Origin: Clostridium culturomicium
GTDB taxonomy: Bacteria > Bacillota > Clostridia > Clostridiales > Clostridiaceae
Assembly: GCF_000821305.1 (NCBI RefSeq)
Contig: NZ_CCXK01000013.1
Coordinates: forward strand, 1 to 64,000
Direction: 5' to 3'
DNA: 64,000 bases
The notes under the pieces are model-generated. The model had not been told where the DNA came from, did no database searches, and saw only the letters and a program-made list of their open reading frames with translations. Position 1 is the stretch's first letter. Each line of letters opens with the position of its first letter. The translations under genes and the position numbers were made by a program. Below are positions 8,541 through 17,092 of the stretch, piece by piece.

Positions 8541-8840
8541 TTAATTTTGAATGTCGCATATTTTAATTTAGAATGTCGAATGTTTCAAATTAAAATATCG
8601 AATATTTTAGTTTAGAATGATAGATGTTTCTCATCACTGCGTTTGGAGAAACTTCATATTGGTTTAGAGTAGTAAATTTATTGGAGCTTATGCTATTTTT
8701 GTATTGCTCAAAATAGCTAGGCTTTAATTTAGAATGCCGAGTGGTTTAATTTAGAATGCCGAGTGGTTTAATTTAGAATGCCGAATGGTTTAATTTAGAA
8801 TGCTGAATGTTTTAATTTAGGATGTTGAATGTAGAATTTA
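8541..8840. repeat. 22-bp tandem repeats upstream of the osmoprotectant operon
   Basis: Five consecutive copies of a 22-bp unit (TAATTTAGAATGCCGAGTGG plus TT) run from 8725 to about 8834, decaying towards the right end. Looser relatives of the same string (TTTAGAATGTCGAATG) occur at 8541..8620. They lie in the leader of opuCA. Similar TTTAGAAT strings occur near 26935. The units are not spacer-repeat arrays and encode nothing. Confidence 0.8.
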
Positions 8841-9058
8841 GAATTAAAGATGTGTCTCCTAAATGTGTTCGAAGAAACTTTATTTCAAGTTTAGATTTAG
8901 CAAATTAAATAGATTCGAAAAATTAAATATGACTAAAAGTTAAACATAGCTGAAAATCAAACATAGCTGAAATTTAAGTAGATTTGATGATGGTCTATGA
9001 TGTAATAAAATAGCTGCAATCTGAATTAAAAATTGGTGATGCTGCGTTATTTCGACAA

Positions 9059-9092
9059 AGTGACAACTTAAGTTTAAGAATAAGTTGTTACT
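9059..9092. promoter_or_regulatory. Candidate BusR operator, bipartite with 22-bp spacing
   Basis: A 12-bp inverted repeat (AGTGACAACTTA at 9059..9070, TAAGTTGTTACT at 9081..9092, one mismatch) puts GTGAC (9060-9064) and GTTAC (9087-9091) exactly 22 bases apart. BusR is known to recognise a bipartite motif with 22-bp separation. The site lies between the divergent opuCA and 9265 genes and could serve either. Confidence 0.6.
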
Positions 9093-9264
9093 ATAGTATA
9101 ACACTAAAGTCTAGATTTGGAAAGCTAAAAAATTCAGAAAAGTTAAGTTGAGAAGGAATACAACATATGGAAATGCTTATAAATCAATGTTTAAGGTGGG
9201 GTTTATTATTTTCATAATATATTTTATACTGTTTAAGAATGAACAGTAGATGGAGGTGCCAACA

Positions 9265-9654
9265 ATGGATAAATTACGTAAGTATGTTCAAGCTCACAAG
9301 GGAGTAGCCTTGGCAATTATAATAGGTTATATAGTCTTTTTTGGAGCTTGTGTTTTTCCTTTTTCAAATGAATTATTTCCTTTTGAAGTACAGAAGGGAT
9401 TTATGGTTATATTCGTATATGGAATGATAGGATATCTTTTTTCAACAGTTTTAAAAGATGGACAATCTATTAAAGTGTTAGGATTAACAGCATTATTCAC
9501 AGTAATCGGAATGGGGTGTAGATATTTATTAGAGTATGGTGAAGTTTCAAACACCATGAATTTTACGCCTTTAAACATAGCTTTATTTATAGTTATAATT
9601 CCGTTATATACAGTGTTAGTATATTGGTTTATGGATAAGGTAATAAAAAAGTAA
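9265..9654 (+). CDS. Small four-helix membrane protein
   Basis: ATG 9265 is chosen over ATG 9250 because GGAGGTG (9252-9258) sits properly before it; the product has 129 residues. Four hydrophobic segments (about residues 13-33, 46-63, 71-92, 101-121) make it an integral membrane protein with little outside the bilayer. I do not recognise a family. It is read away from opuCA and towards the regulator gene, and shares the intergenic region with the candidate BusR site, so a role in osmotic or ion homeostasis is possible but unproven. Confidence 0.7.
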   Translation: MDKLRKYVQAHKGVALAIIIGYIVFFGACVFPFSNELFPFEVQKGFMVIFVYGMIGYLFSTVLKDGQSIKVLGLTALFTVIGMGCRYLLEYGEVSNTMNFTPLNIALFIVIIPLYTVLVYWFMDKVIKK

Positions 9655-9672
9655 AGTAGAAAAATAAAGCAG

Positions 9673-9713
9673 AAAAACCTGTAGAAATTAAATCATTATT
9701 TCTATAGGTTTTT
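9673..9713. terminator. Bidirectional terminator
   Basis: AAAAACCTGTAGAAAT pairs with ATTTCTATAGGTTTTT (one wobble) between the convergent membrane protein and regulator genes. Confidence 0.85.
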
Positions 9714-9732
9714 AATTTATAATTATTAATTT

Positions 9733-10362
9733 TTACGTTGGATACATAAAGTTCTTCACTCTTTCAGGGCAGTCTTCGTCACCTAGGAAATAGATAATAT
9801 CATCTTCCTTGAAGGTTGCATAAGGTCCTGGAGAGATTAGAAGTTCACCTGCTCTTTTGATGCCGATGATGGTTGCTGAGGTGTGATGCCAGAAGTTTAC
9901 CTCTGCAATGGATTTTGAAAGGTAAGGTGTACTTTGTGTGATTTCTATTTCAAAGGGTACAAAGGGATTTAGGGAGCGAAATCTATCAGTTTTATCAATT
10001 AGATCTGATAAACAGTTATAAAAGTATTCAAGCTCCTGTTTTTGCCTTTCTACACTATCAATTATGTTTTTTCTTAAGTTATTAACGCTTTGAATGTCTG
10101 TATACTGCTTTATGAATTTTAAGGCGTTTTCAACGGAAGTTATGATTACTCCACTGCCTGGATTTGAGGATACAATCTGCAAATCGGATAAAACGCAGAT
10201 GGCACGCCTTGCTGTTTCAGAGGATACTCCGTATTGGCTTGCGAGGGAAGAACGGGCATAAATTTTGTCTCCTACCTGATACTTACCTTCTGCAATTTTA
10301 GAGGCAATGTCTGCAGCAATTTGCTGATATTTTGGTCCGTTTACTCTTAGCTTGTTCTCCAT
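9733..10362 (-). CDS. busR: GntR-family regulator with RCK_C (TrkA_C) domain, BusR type
   Basis: The 209-residue protein starts with a GntR winged helix (residues 8-75; GDKIYARSSLASQYGVSSET is the recognition part), followed by a predicted coiled coil (about 80-125), and ends in a TrkA_C/RCK_C domain (about 130-208, with ATIIGIKRAGELLISPGP and DDIIYFLG). This order is that of BusR, the c-di-AMP-responsive repressor of glycine betaine transport, in which the coiled coil acts as a ruler for a 22-bp spaced operator. Its position beside an OpuC transporter and a site with that spacing supports the call. AGGAG precedes the ATG. That it represses opuC here is inference. Confidence 0.85.
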   Translation of the reverse strand: MENKLRVNGPKYQQIAADIASKIAEGKYQVGDKIYARSSLASQYGVSSETARRAICVLSDLQIVSSNPGSGVIITSVENALKFIKQYTDIQSVNNLRKNIIDSVERQKQELEYFYNCLSDLIDKTDRFRSLNPFVPFEIEITQSTPYLSKSIAEVNFWHHTSATIIGIKRAGELLISPGPYATFKEDDIIYFLGDEDCPERVKNFMYPT

Positions 10363-10779
10363 TTTATTACTCCTAAATTAAAAAATATTTAAGTTTGTAT
10401 TAATTTATTATAATTTTTGCCGATAATAATAATATAATTAACAACTTTATTATATCACAAGTCTTTATTAGGTTTTACTCAAGAGGTAAAAGTTAATACT
10501 CAAAAGAATGTTGTGGAAAGCTAAATATAAGTTATTAATTATAGTTAAAAATAACCCTGAATATTATGTAAAAAAGATGCCAGCTCCTTCTTTGAAGCTG
10601 ACATCTTTTTTAGGATGGAATCAGGTTTAAGAAGGGGAATATGTTAACTTATGGGAAGGGACAGAGATGTAAAATAAATGAAAGGAATTGTGATGAGAAT
10701 TTGTATTGTATTAAAAAAAAGTGTAAAATAAAAATGAATTATGTCAGAAGTTATAAAGGGTTGAAATAAGGAGAGTTTT
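10363..10779. other. Divergent intergenic region with a terminator-like leader hairpin
   Basis: This stretch separates busR from the polysaccharide operon. It is AT-rich, carries no gene, and probably holds both divergent promoters. The hairpin at 10570..10611 is described separately. The ribosome site of the first operon gene (AAGGAGAG) lies at its right end. Confidence 0.5.
10570..10611. terminator. Terminator-like hairpin upstream of the polysaccharide operon
   Basis: AAAAAAGATG-CAGCT pairs with AGCTG-ACATCTTTTTT. No gene ends before it on the plus strand, so it could attenuate the leader of the operon starting at 10780, end a small RNA, or block readthrough towards busR on the minus strand. 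Confidence 0.6.
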
Positions 10780-11475
10780 ATGTATACGGTTTTGAGAAAA
10801 GAGGAAAAATATTTAGTTGATTTAACTGAAGCTGCACATTTTAGCAAGATGTTTAATCAAGTTTTAGAAAAAGATAACTTTTCTAAAAATGGAAGTTATA
10901 CTGTGCGTTCCTTATACTTTGATACAGTAGATGATATAGATTTTTTTGATAAAATCAATGAACAGGAACTTAGAAGAAAAATTCGTTTGCGTATTTATAG
11001 TCCTAAGGATAAAACAGCTAAGCTTGAGTTAAAGCAAAAGCAGAATGTTTATCAAAAAAAGAGGTCAATGACTATTTCAAGGGAAGATGCAATGGAGCTG
11101 ATTAATGGAAATGTATCGGTTTTATTGAAATATGGAAATGATTTTGCAGATGAAATGTATAGCATTATGTCTATGAATTGCTATAGACCTAAAACAATCG
11201 TTGAGTATCAGCGAAGCGCATTTATGGCAAAGGAGAACAATATAAGAATTACTTTCGATAGTAATATTCAGGCTACTGAAAGTAGTTTCGATTTGTTTGA
11301 TGAAAATCTATTACTATACAATGTTTTAGATTTAAATAGCACCATAATTGAGGTTAAGTATGACAAGTTTATGCTTGGATATATTTCTGAAATTATTAGC
11401 TGTATCAATCGTAGAAGTGTGTCATCAAGCAAGTATTGTTTAGCTAGGTCAATTGGATATCCATTATATTTATAA
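10780..11475 (+). CDS. VTC-domain protein (polyphosphate-polymerase-like)
   Basis: The 231-residue protein is a stand-alone VTC domain, a triphosphate-tunnel fold known from the yeast vacuolar polyphosphate polymerase Vtc4. Typical strands of alternating charged residues are present: EEKYLVD, RSLYFDT, RRKIRLRIYS, KLELKQKQN, EYQRSAFM, RITFDSN and IIEVKYD, giving the basic tunnel lining and acidic metal ligands. It is cytosolic. It starts a six-gene operon, 23 bases ahead of DUF4956. VTC, DUF4956 and CotH genes recur together in bacteria, but their joint role is unknown. Polyphosphate synthesis is not shown here; it may bind nucleotides or phosphorylated products. Confidence 0.85.
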   Translation: MYTVLRKEEKYLVDLTEAAHFSKMFNQVLEKDNFSKNGSYTVRSLYFDTVDDIDFFDKINEQELRRKIRLRIYSPKDKTAKLELKQKQNVYQKKRSMTISREDAMELINGNVSVLLKYGNDFADEMYSIMSMNCYRPKTIVEYQRSAFMAKENNIRITFDSNIQATESSFDLFDENLLLYNVLDLNSTIIEVKYDKFMLGYISEIISCINRRSVSSSKYCLARSIGYPLYL

Positions 11476-11498
11476 GTTTATTATACAAGGAGGACTTT

Positions 11499-12206
11499 AT
11501 GAACAAGTATTTATATGATGTAATTAATAGCTCTGGAAATTTAAGCGTAGAAGATATTGCTTTGCGCATAGGATTTTCAGTAGTGATGGGAATGATAATT
11601 TTTTTATCTTATAGGCTAACTCATAAAGGGACAATCTATAGTCATAAATTTAATATTACATTAGTAACTCTTACAATTTTAACTACAACGGTTATGACGG
11701 TTATAGGAAATAACGTTGCGCTATCCCTTGGTATGGTGGGTGCGTTATCAATCATACGTTTCCGTACCTCAATTAAAGATAGCAGAGACACGATTTATAT
11801 ATTTTGGACAATCATTGTAGGGATTTGCTCTGGAGTAGGAGATTATGCAGTGGCATCAATAGGAAGTGGGGCTGTATTCTTAGTATTACTGGCATTTGGA
11901 TGTGTAATAAATAATAATCGTATTTTATTGATTGTAAAGGGTTCACGCTTCTTAGAACAAGATATTAGAAAGGCCATTTTTGAATATTTTCCTAAGGCAC
12001 CAACTTTAAAGGTTCAAAACAGTACATATGAAAAGATTGAACTAATTTATGAAATAAATAAAAAGATACTAGATAATGCCCAAAAGAGAGAGAGTCAGGC
12101 TGCAATAGCTGCGGAACGTCCAAGTCGTACAATTCTTGAGATTTTATACGGCTTAGGTGATGTGGATTATGTAAATATCGTAGTTCAAAGTGACGAAATA
12201 ACGTAG
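11499..12206 (+). CDS. DUF4956 integral membrane protein
   Basis: The 235-residue protein has four to five membrane helices in its first 140 residues, then a cytosolic domain of about 90 residues. The family signature SLGMVGALSIIRFRTSIKD (about residues 73-91) is present, followed by YIFWTIIVG. DUF4956 proteins are often encoded beside VTC and CotH proteins. GGAGG precedes the ATG. It lies 23 bases after the VTC gene and 7 bases before cotH-like, so it is firmly in the operon. A role as membrane partner of the VTC protein is plausible inference. Confidence 0.85.
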   Translation: MNKYLYDVINSSGNLSVEDIALRIGFSVVMGMIIFLSYRLTHKGTIYSHKFNITLVTLTILTTTVMTVIGNNVALSLGMVGALSIIRFRTSIKDSRDTIYIFWTIIVGICSGVGDYAVASIGSGAVFLVLLAFGCVINNNRILLIVKGSRFLEQDIRKAIFEYFPKAPTLKVQNSTYEKIELIYEINKKILDNAQKRESQAAIAAERPSRTILEILYGLGDVDYVNIVVQSDEIT

Positions 12207-12213
12207 GTGACTT

Positions 12214-13716
12214 ATGAAATATAAAGTCATATATATATCAGCAATTATTCTTATGATAATAACTGCTTTTGCCTTTGAAAGGGTTCCATTAAAAAGTAAT
12301 CGCTATCATCAGCATAAGGAGGCAGAGGTAAAGCCAGTCTGTGATGTACATGGTGAAGAAGTGTTTTGTACTCATCTCCCACTGATGAACATTACAACAG
12401 AGGCTCCAATGCCGAATCCATATATAACAGATGAAAACGGAAATGTTTTAAAAGATAATTATGGAAGCAGTATTAAGAATGATGAAATGGTAGCTGCAAA
12501 GATAGAGTATTTTGATGCGAAGACAGAAAACAATCATTTGACAGACACTCCAGCAGTTTTGGAAAAAGCATTAATTCGTACAAGGGGTAGAAGTTCACGT
12601 GCTCATGATAAAAAAGGGTATTATATAAAGTTTAAGGAAGAAAACTTGATTGATAATAAGGATATTTCTCTTTCAGGTATGACGAAGGATAGTGATTGGG
12701 TTTTACATGGACCATATCTAGATAAAACCTTAATTCGTAACTATCTGAGCTACAACCTGGCAGGGGAAATTATGGAGTATAGCCCTAATGTTCGTTTTTG
12801 TGAAGTATTTTTAAATGGTGAATACCAGGGGGTATATGTATTAACTGAAAAAATTGGATATAACGATGAAGGTAGAATAAATCTTACAGAAACTGATCCG
12901 GATATGACTAGTACATCCTATATTCTTGCTTTAAATACAGGTAGTAAAGATGAACTTCACAAGTTAGAAACCTTCACCTATTATACGGGGAGGCATGGAC
13001 GTATAAGTAAATTAAATGAACAGCTTGAAATAATATATCCTTCAACAACCTTAACAGAAGTTCAAAGGTCATATATTGAGGATGATATTTCAAAGTTTGA
13101 AAAGGCTCTGTATTCCTTTGATTCAGCTGATAAAAAATTAGGATATCCGAGCTTTATTGATGTAAAATCCTTTGTGGATTATTTTATCATCAATGAATTT
13201 ACAATGAATTCTGATGCAGCTAGATTATCCACATATTTTTACAAGGATATTAGAGGCAAAATGAAAGTTGCCGTGTGGGATTTTAACTCTGCTTTTGATA
13301 ATTATACTCCATCAATGTCAGAGCCTCATACATTGATGATGGCTAACAAATTTTGGTATGAATACTTGTTAAAAGATAAAAAATTTGTAGATACTGTAGT
13401 TAAAAGGTATAGGCAGCTAAGGAAAACCTTCTTAAGTGATGAATATTTACTAAATTATGTTGATGAAACCATTGCATACTTAGGACCTGCCATTGACAGG
13501 AATTATGAAATATGGGGATATACTTTTTTAGAGGAGAATGATATATTAGAACCTTCTGAGCGTAATCCTCGAAATTATGAAGAAGCAGTAAAACAATTAA
13601 AAGATATGATTGTAGAGCGTGGGGCATATTTAGATGAAAATATTGAGACATTGTATGCTTTGGCTCATAATTCAATAAATAAAAAATTTAAACATGGTAC
13701 AGGGGAGTTTGAATAA
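12214..13716 (+). CDS. CotH-family (kinase-like) secreted or anchored protein
   Basis: The 500-residue protein starts with a membrane segment (about residues 4-19) that can act as signal anchor, so the rest is outside the membrane. It belongs to the CotH family, atypical protein kinases first known from the Bacillus spore coat. Visible family strings are TRGRSSR, KGYYIKFKEE, DWVLHGPYLDKTLIRNYLSY, VFLNGEYQGVYVLTEKI, INEFTMNSDA and KVAVWDFNSAFDN, the last two covering the catalytic/metal region. Its stop overlaps the next start by one base. In this operon it may phosphorylate a surface protein or act on the polymer; activity is not shown. Confidence 0.88.
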   Translation: MKYKVIYISAIILMIITAFAFERVPLKSNRYHQHKEAEVKPVCDVHGEEVFCTHLPLMNITTEAPMPNPYITDENGNVLKDNYGSSIKNDEMVAAKIEYFDAKTENNHLTDTPAVLEKALIRTRGRSSRAHDKKGYYIKFKEENLIDNKDISLSGMTKDSDWVLHGPYLDKTLIRNYLSYNLAGEIMEYSPNVRFCEVFLNGEYQGVYVLTEKIGYNDEGRINLTETDPDMTSTSYILALNTGSKDELHKLETFTYYTGRHGRISKLNEQLEIIYPSTTLTEVQRSYIEDDISKFEKALYSFDSADKKLGYPSFIDVKSFVDYFIINEFTMNSDAARLSTYFYKDIRGKMKVAVWDFNSAFDNYTPSMSEPHTLMMANKFWYEYLLKDKKFVDTVVKRYRQLRKTFLSDEYLLNYVDETIAYLGPAIDRNYEIWGYTFLEENDILEPSERNPRNYEEAVKQLKDMIVERGAYLDENIETLYALAHNSINKKFKHGTGEFE

Positions 13717-15854
13717 TGAAGAAATATTTAATATTAGTTTTTACCTGTATTATTTGCTATGTGCTGTATGACTACACAATATATTACAATGGTAATTTAT
13801 ATATTTCTCATGAAGGAGAAGTAGAAAGTTTCTCAAAGGCGGAAGGGGAAAATCTGTGGATAGATAAAGGTAATGGATATGAAATTTTCGACCTCCGTGG
13901 GGTAAATTTAGGACTTGGAAAACCAGGTAAATTTGCAACGGAATATGGTATATCTAAAGAGGAATATCTACGTTGGTTTCAGCAGATACAGGCAATGGGA
14001 GCCAATGTAATTCGTAACTATACCTTAGCCCATGAAGAATTCTATGAAGCTTTTTATGAGTACAATGTGAATAATGATAACCCTCTGTATCTCATTCATG
14101 GAGTATGGGTTGATGATTATATGTTAAATTCTCATAGAAGTGCTTTTGATGATGAATTTTATAAGGGTTTTTTAAATAGCTGTAAAGAGGTAGTAGATGT
14201 TATTCATGGACGATTTAAAAATTCAGGTTTACACCATATAGGGTCTCAAAAATATAATAAAGATATTTCACCTTGGGTATATGGTTATATAATTGGTGTT
14301 GAGTGGGAGAGTGACATAGTTGCATTTACAAATGAAACAGGACCGAAGCTTCCACAATATAAAGGTGAGTATATGTACACTGAAAATGCTAGAAATTTTG
14401 AGATTTTTTTATCTATGATTGGGGATGAAATGATAGGCTATGAAACAAAGAAGTATGGTACACAGCGTACGTTAGCCTTTGCAAACTGGCCAACAACTGA
14501 TCCCTTTGAATATCCAGAAAAGATTTTGATAGAGGCAGACAAATATGCACAAATTGATGTTGAAAATATAAAGTCAACGGATAAATTTTTAAGTGGTGAA
14601 TATGCGTCTTATCATATTTATCCTTACTATCCTGATTTTATGAGATATGTTGATCCAACTATAGAAAATACATATCTAGATTATTTGACAAAGATCAATG
14701 AGCATCATGATATACCAGTGGTAATTTCCGAATTTGGAGTTCCATCCAGCCGTGGTATGGCAGCTCATGAAATTAATGGAGGTCTTGATAGAAATCAAGG
14801 TAGGATTAGCGAGCAGGAGCAAGGTGAGGCAATTATATCCATGTATGAAGACATTAAAGCTTCTGGTTCTGCTGGAGGAATTGTATTCATATGGCAGGAT
14901 GAATGGTTTAAAAGAACTTGGAATACCATGGAGGGCGTGGATTTAGAGAAGAGCGCATTTTGGAGTAACTATCAAACAAACGAGCAGTACTTTGGACTTC
15001 TATCCTTTGATCCAGGTAAAGAAAAGAGCATTTGTTATGTTGATGGTGATAAATCGGACTGGAAAAAGGAGGATGTGGTATTGAAGAGGGATGACTATAA
15101 GTTGTCTATGAAGTATGATGAAAAGTTCATTTATTTCTTAGTTGAAAAGGATGGCTTTAATATAAGCACCGATAAGCTTTATATTCCAATTGATACTACA
15201 CCTAAAACAGGAACAACAACAATAAGCTCACCCTATGAATTGAAGACGGATAAAGGAACAGACTTTGTAATTGCAATTAATGGGGAAGAAGACAGTAAAG
15301 TTTTAGTACAAGATCGATATGATTTTATAGAAATCATGTATGGAGATTCAAAAGGAACTACAGCTTATGAGAATCCACCTAAGAAGGATTCTTCTACCTT
15401 TTCATCAATACGACTTCCGCTATATGAATTAAGTTATTTTAATGATGGTATACCAATTACTTTTAATGAATTTGATTTAGCTAACGAAAAACACACATTA
15501 AGGTTTAAAACTTATGAAACAGGAAAATTAACCTATGGTAATGCAAATCCAAGTTCAGAGGACTTTAACTCTTTAGCTGATTTCTGCGGTGGTGAAGGAT
15601 TTGTGGAAATAAAGCTGCCATGGCAGCTTTTAAATTTTTCTGACCCTTCTGATATGAAGATACATGATGACTATTATGAGCGTTATGGGGTTGAATATAT
15701 TAAAATCCATGAGATGAATGTTAGTGTTGGAGATGGTACAAACCTAATAGAAATGAAACCTTTTAAGCTTAAAAAGCTAGGTAGAAATCCAGAGTATCAT
15801 GAAAGATTAAAAGAATCTTATTATATGCTGAAGGAATATTGGACAAGAAACTGA
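13716..15854 (+). CDS. Membrane-anchored glycoside hydrolase (clan GH-A type TIM barrel) with C-terminal beta domain
   Basis: The 712-residue protein has an N-terminal anchor (residues 3-20), a GH2/GH5-like barrel (about 55-420) and a C-terminal beta-rich region (about 445-710) that resembles carbohydrate-binding DOMON/CBM9-type modules. Candidate catalytic glutamates are E196 or E198 in GVEWESD and E339 in VVISEFG. It starts on the last base of the cotH-like stop. Exopolysaccharide operons often encode a hydrolase that trims or releases the polymer (as BcsZ or PelA do), which fits this place between CotH and the synthase. The exact family and substrate are not assigned. Confidence 0.8.
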   Translation: MKKYLILVFTCIICYVLYDYTIYYNGNLYISHEGEVESFSKAEGENLWIDKGNGYEIFDLRGVNLGLGKPGKFATEYGISKEEYLRWFQQIQAMGANVIRNYTLAHEEFYEAFYEYNVNNDNPLYLIHGVWVDDYMLNSHRSAFDDEFYKGFLNSCKEVVDVIHGRFKNSGLHHIGSQKYNKDISPWVYGYIIGVEWESDIVAFTNETGPKLPQYKGEYMYTENARNFEIFLSMIGDEMIGYETKKYGTQRTLAFANWPTTDPFEYPEKILIEADKYAQIDVENIKSTDKFLSGEYASYHIYPYYPDFMRYVDPTIENTYLDYLTKINEHHDIPVVISEFGVPSSRGMAAHEINGGLDRNQGRISEQEQGEAIISMYEDIKASGSAGGIVFIWQDEWFKRTWNTMEGVDLEKSAFWSNYQTNEQYFGLLSFDPGKEKSICYVDGDKSDWKKEDVVLKRDDYKLSMKYDEKFIYFLVEKDGFNISTDKLYIPIDTTPKTGTTTISSPYELKTDKGTDFVIAINGEEDSKVLVQDRYDFIEIMYGDSKGTTAYENPPKKDSSTFSSIRLPLYELSYFNDGIPITFNEFDLANEKHTLRFKTYETGKLTYGNANPSSEDFNSLADFCGGEGFVEIKLPWQLLNFSDPSDMKIHDDYYERYGVEYIKIHEMNVSVGDGTNLIEMKPFKLKKLGRNPEYHERLKESYYMLKEYWTRN

Positions 15855-15898
15855 GTTTTCAGTAGATTAATAAGTCTTAAGGAGAAGGGGGAGTTATT

Positions 15899-17074
15899 AT
15901 GAATGCTATTATTGAAGTTTATATCTTTGTATGTGTGATGTTATTGCTTTTTGATATTGTATTTTTAATAGTTAAGAATACCAAAAATAAAAGGTATCAT
16001 CCTCAAGCTAATAAGTTTAAAGAACTTGTACAAAAGGAATTTGAAAACTATGACAAATCAAAGGGCTTAAGTAATACTTTTAAGGCACAGTTACCTAAAA
16101 AGATAAAGAAAACACGATATTTAGTTATACTACAAAACGAATTAGAAGAGGTAAAAGAAGGCAAGGAACAGCTGTCTTTGGAGCTGCGTCCATATATCTT
16201 TAATGAGCTTGAAAACTACAAAGAAAAATCAGATTATGAACAGGCTTATTACACCTATGTTGTTTCAAAATTTGATTATAGCAAACATAAAGCAGATAAT
16301 TCCTTCTGCTCAAAGTTTATAACTTTTTTAGATAGTAAATCACTTTATACATTTACAAACACCATGAATGCAATTTATAGCTTTGGAGATCACAATCTTA
16401 TGTGTTTAGCAATTGAAAAGATTAGTGAGAGAAATGGGTTTTATCATAAAAAGTTATTTGTTGATGGGGTATTGACATTTAATGGTGATTTTAAGCAGTT
16501 AAATAAGTTGATTGAGGAGAAGTTTTATAAGTACTCTCCAATGGTTCAAGAAAGCTTACTGGATTATTTTAGATTGAAAAATGCTAATGCTTCAGAGCTA
16601 TGTATAGATATTTTGAGAAATAAGAATGTGGGTTCACAAGTTTTATATTCTGCTATGAGATATTTTGCAAAATATCCAGATGCAAAATCAAAGCAAGAGT
16701 TTTTGGAGATTTTACAAAATGACAATGCGCTGTGGGTTGAACAAATGCTTGCCATACAGGGATTAAAACACTATAATGATGCTTCACTAAAAACTTTAAT
16801 TGGAAGAAAAATTACTAGTCCAAACTGGTATGTGAGATTAAATGCAGTTGCTTATCTCCATGAGCACAATATGAGTAAAGAGGATATTTTTGGAATTTTA
16901 TCAATAAAGGATAAGTATGCAAATGAAGCTTTGCTATACCAATATAAAGATGATGAAGAAATATCAAAATATATCACGGATGTAGTACAAAGATTTAAGG
17001 ATGAGGAACTTGAAAGCAAGGATAACAAGCAAATCAAAAATAAAGAGTATGAAGGTGATTTTGTATCAGTTTAG
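15899..17074 (+). CDS. Membrane-anchored HEAT-repeat protein
   Basis: The 391-residue protein has an N-terminal membrane helix (about residues 5-27) followed by a long alpha-helical cytosolic part; the C-terminal half shows HEAT-like repeats (for example WVEQMLAIQGLKHYNDASLK and WYVRLNAVAYLHEHNMSK). Such repeats make scaffolds for protein contacts. It lies 44 bases after the hydrolase and 18 bases before the glycosyltransferase gene, after GGAGAAGGGGG. It may hold the synthase in a complex. HEAT proteins directly before processive GT2 genes occur in other polysaccharide operons; a catalytic role is unlikely. Confidence 0.75.
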   Translation: MNAIIEVYIFVCVMLLLFDIVFLIVKNTKNKRYHPQANKFKELVQKEFENYDKSKGLSNTFKAQLPKKIKKTRYLVILQNELEEVKEGKEQLSLELRPYIFNELENYKEKSDYEQAYYTYVVSKFDYSKHKADNSFCSKFITFLDSKSLYTFTNTMNAIYSFGDHNLMCLAIEKISERNGFYHKKLFVDGVLTFNGDFKQLNKLIEEKFYKYSPMVQESLLDYFRLKNANASELCIDILRNKNVGSQVLYSAMRYFAKYPDAKSKQEFLEILQNDNALWVEQMLAIQGLKHYNDASLKTLIGRKITSPNWYVRLNAVAYLHEHNMSKEDIFGILSIKDKYANEALLYQYKDDEEISKYITDVVQRFKDEELESKDNKQIKNKEYEGDFVSV

Positions 17075-17092
17075 TGCATAAGGGGGAAAACT

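Noticed and set aside
8725..8834. CRISPR array
   Set aside because: The 22-bp units follow one another without unique spacers, and no cas genes are present.
10363..10779. c-di-GMP riboswitch before the polysaccharide operon
   Set aside because: The leader lacks the conserved GEMM core; only a terminator-like hairpin is present.
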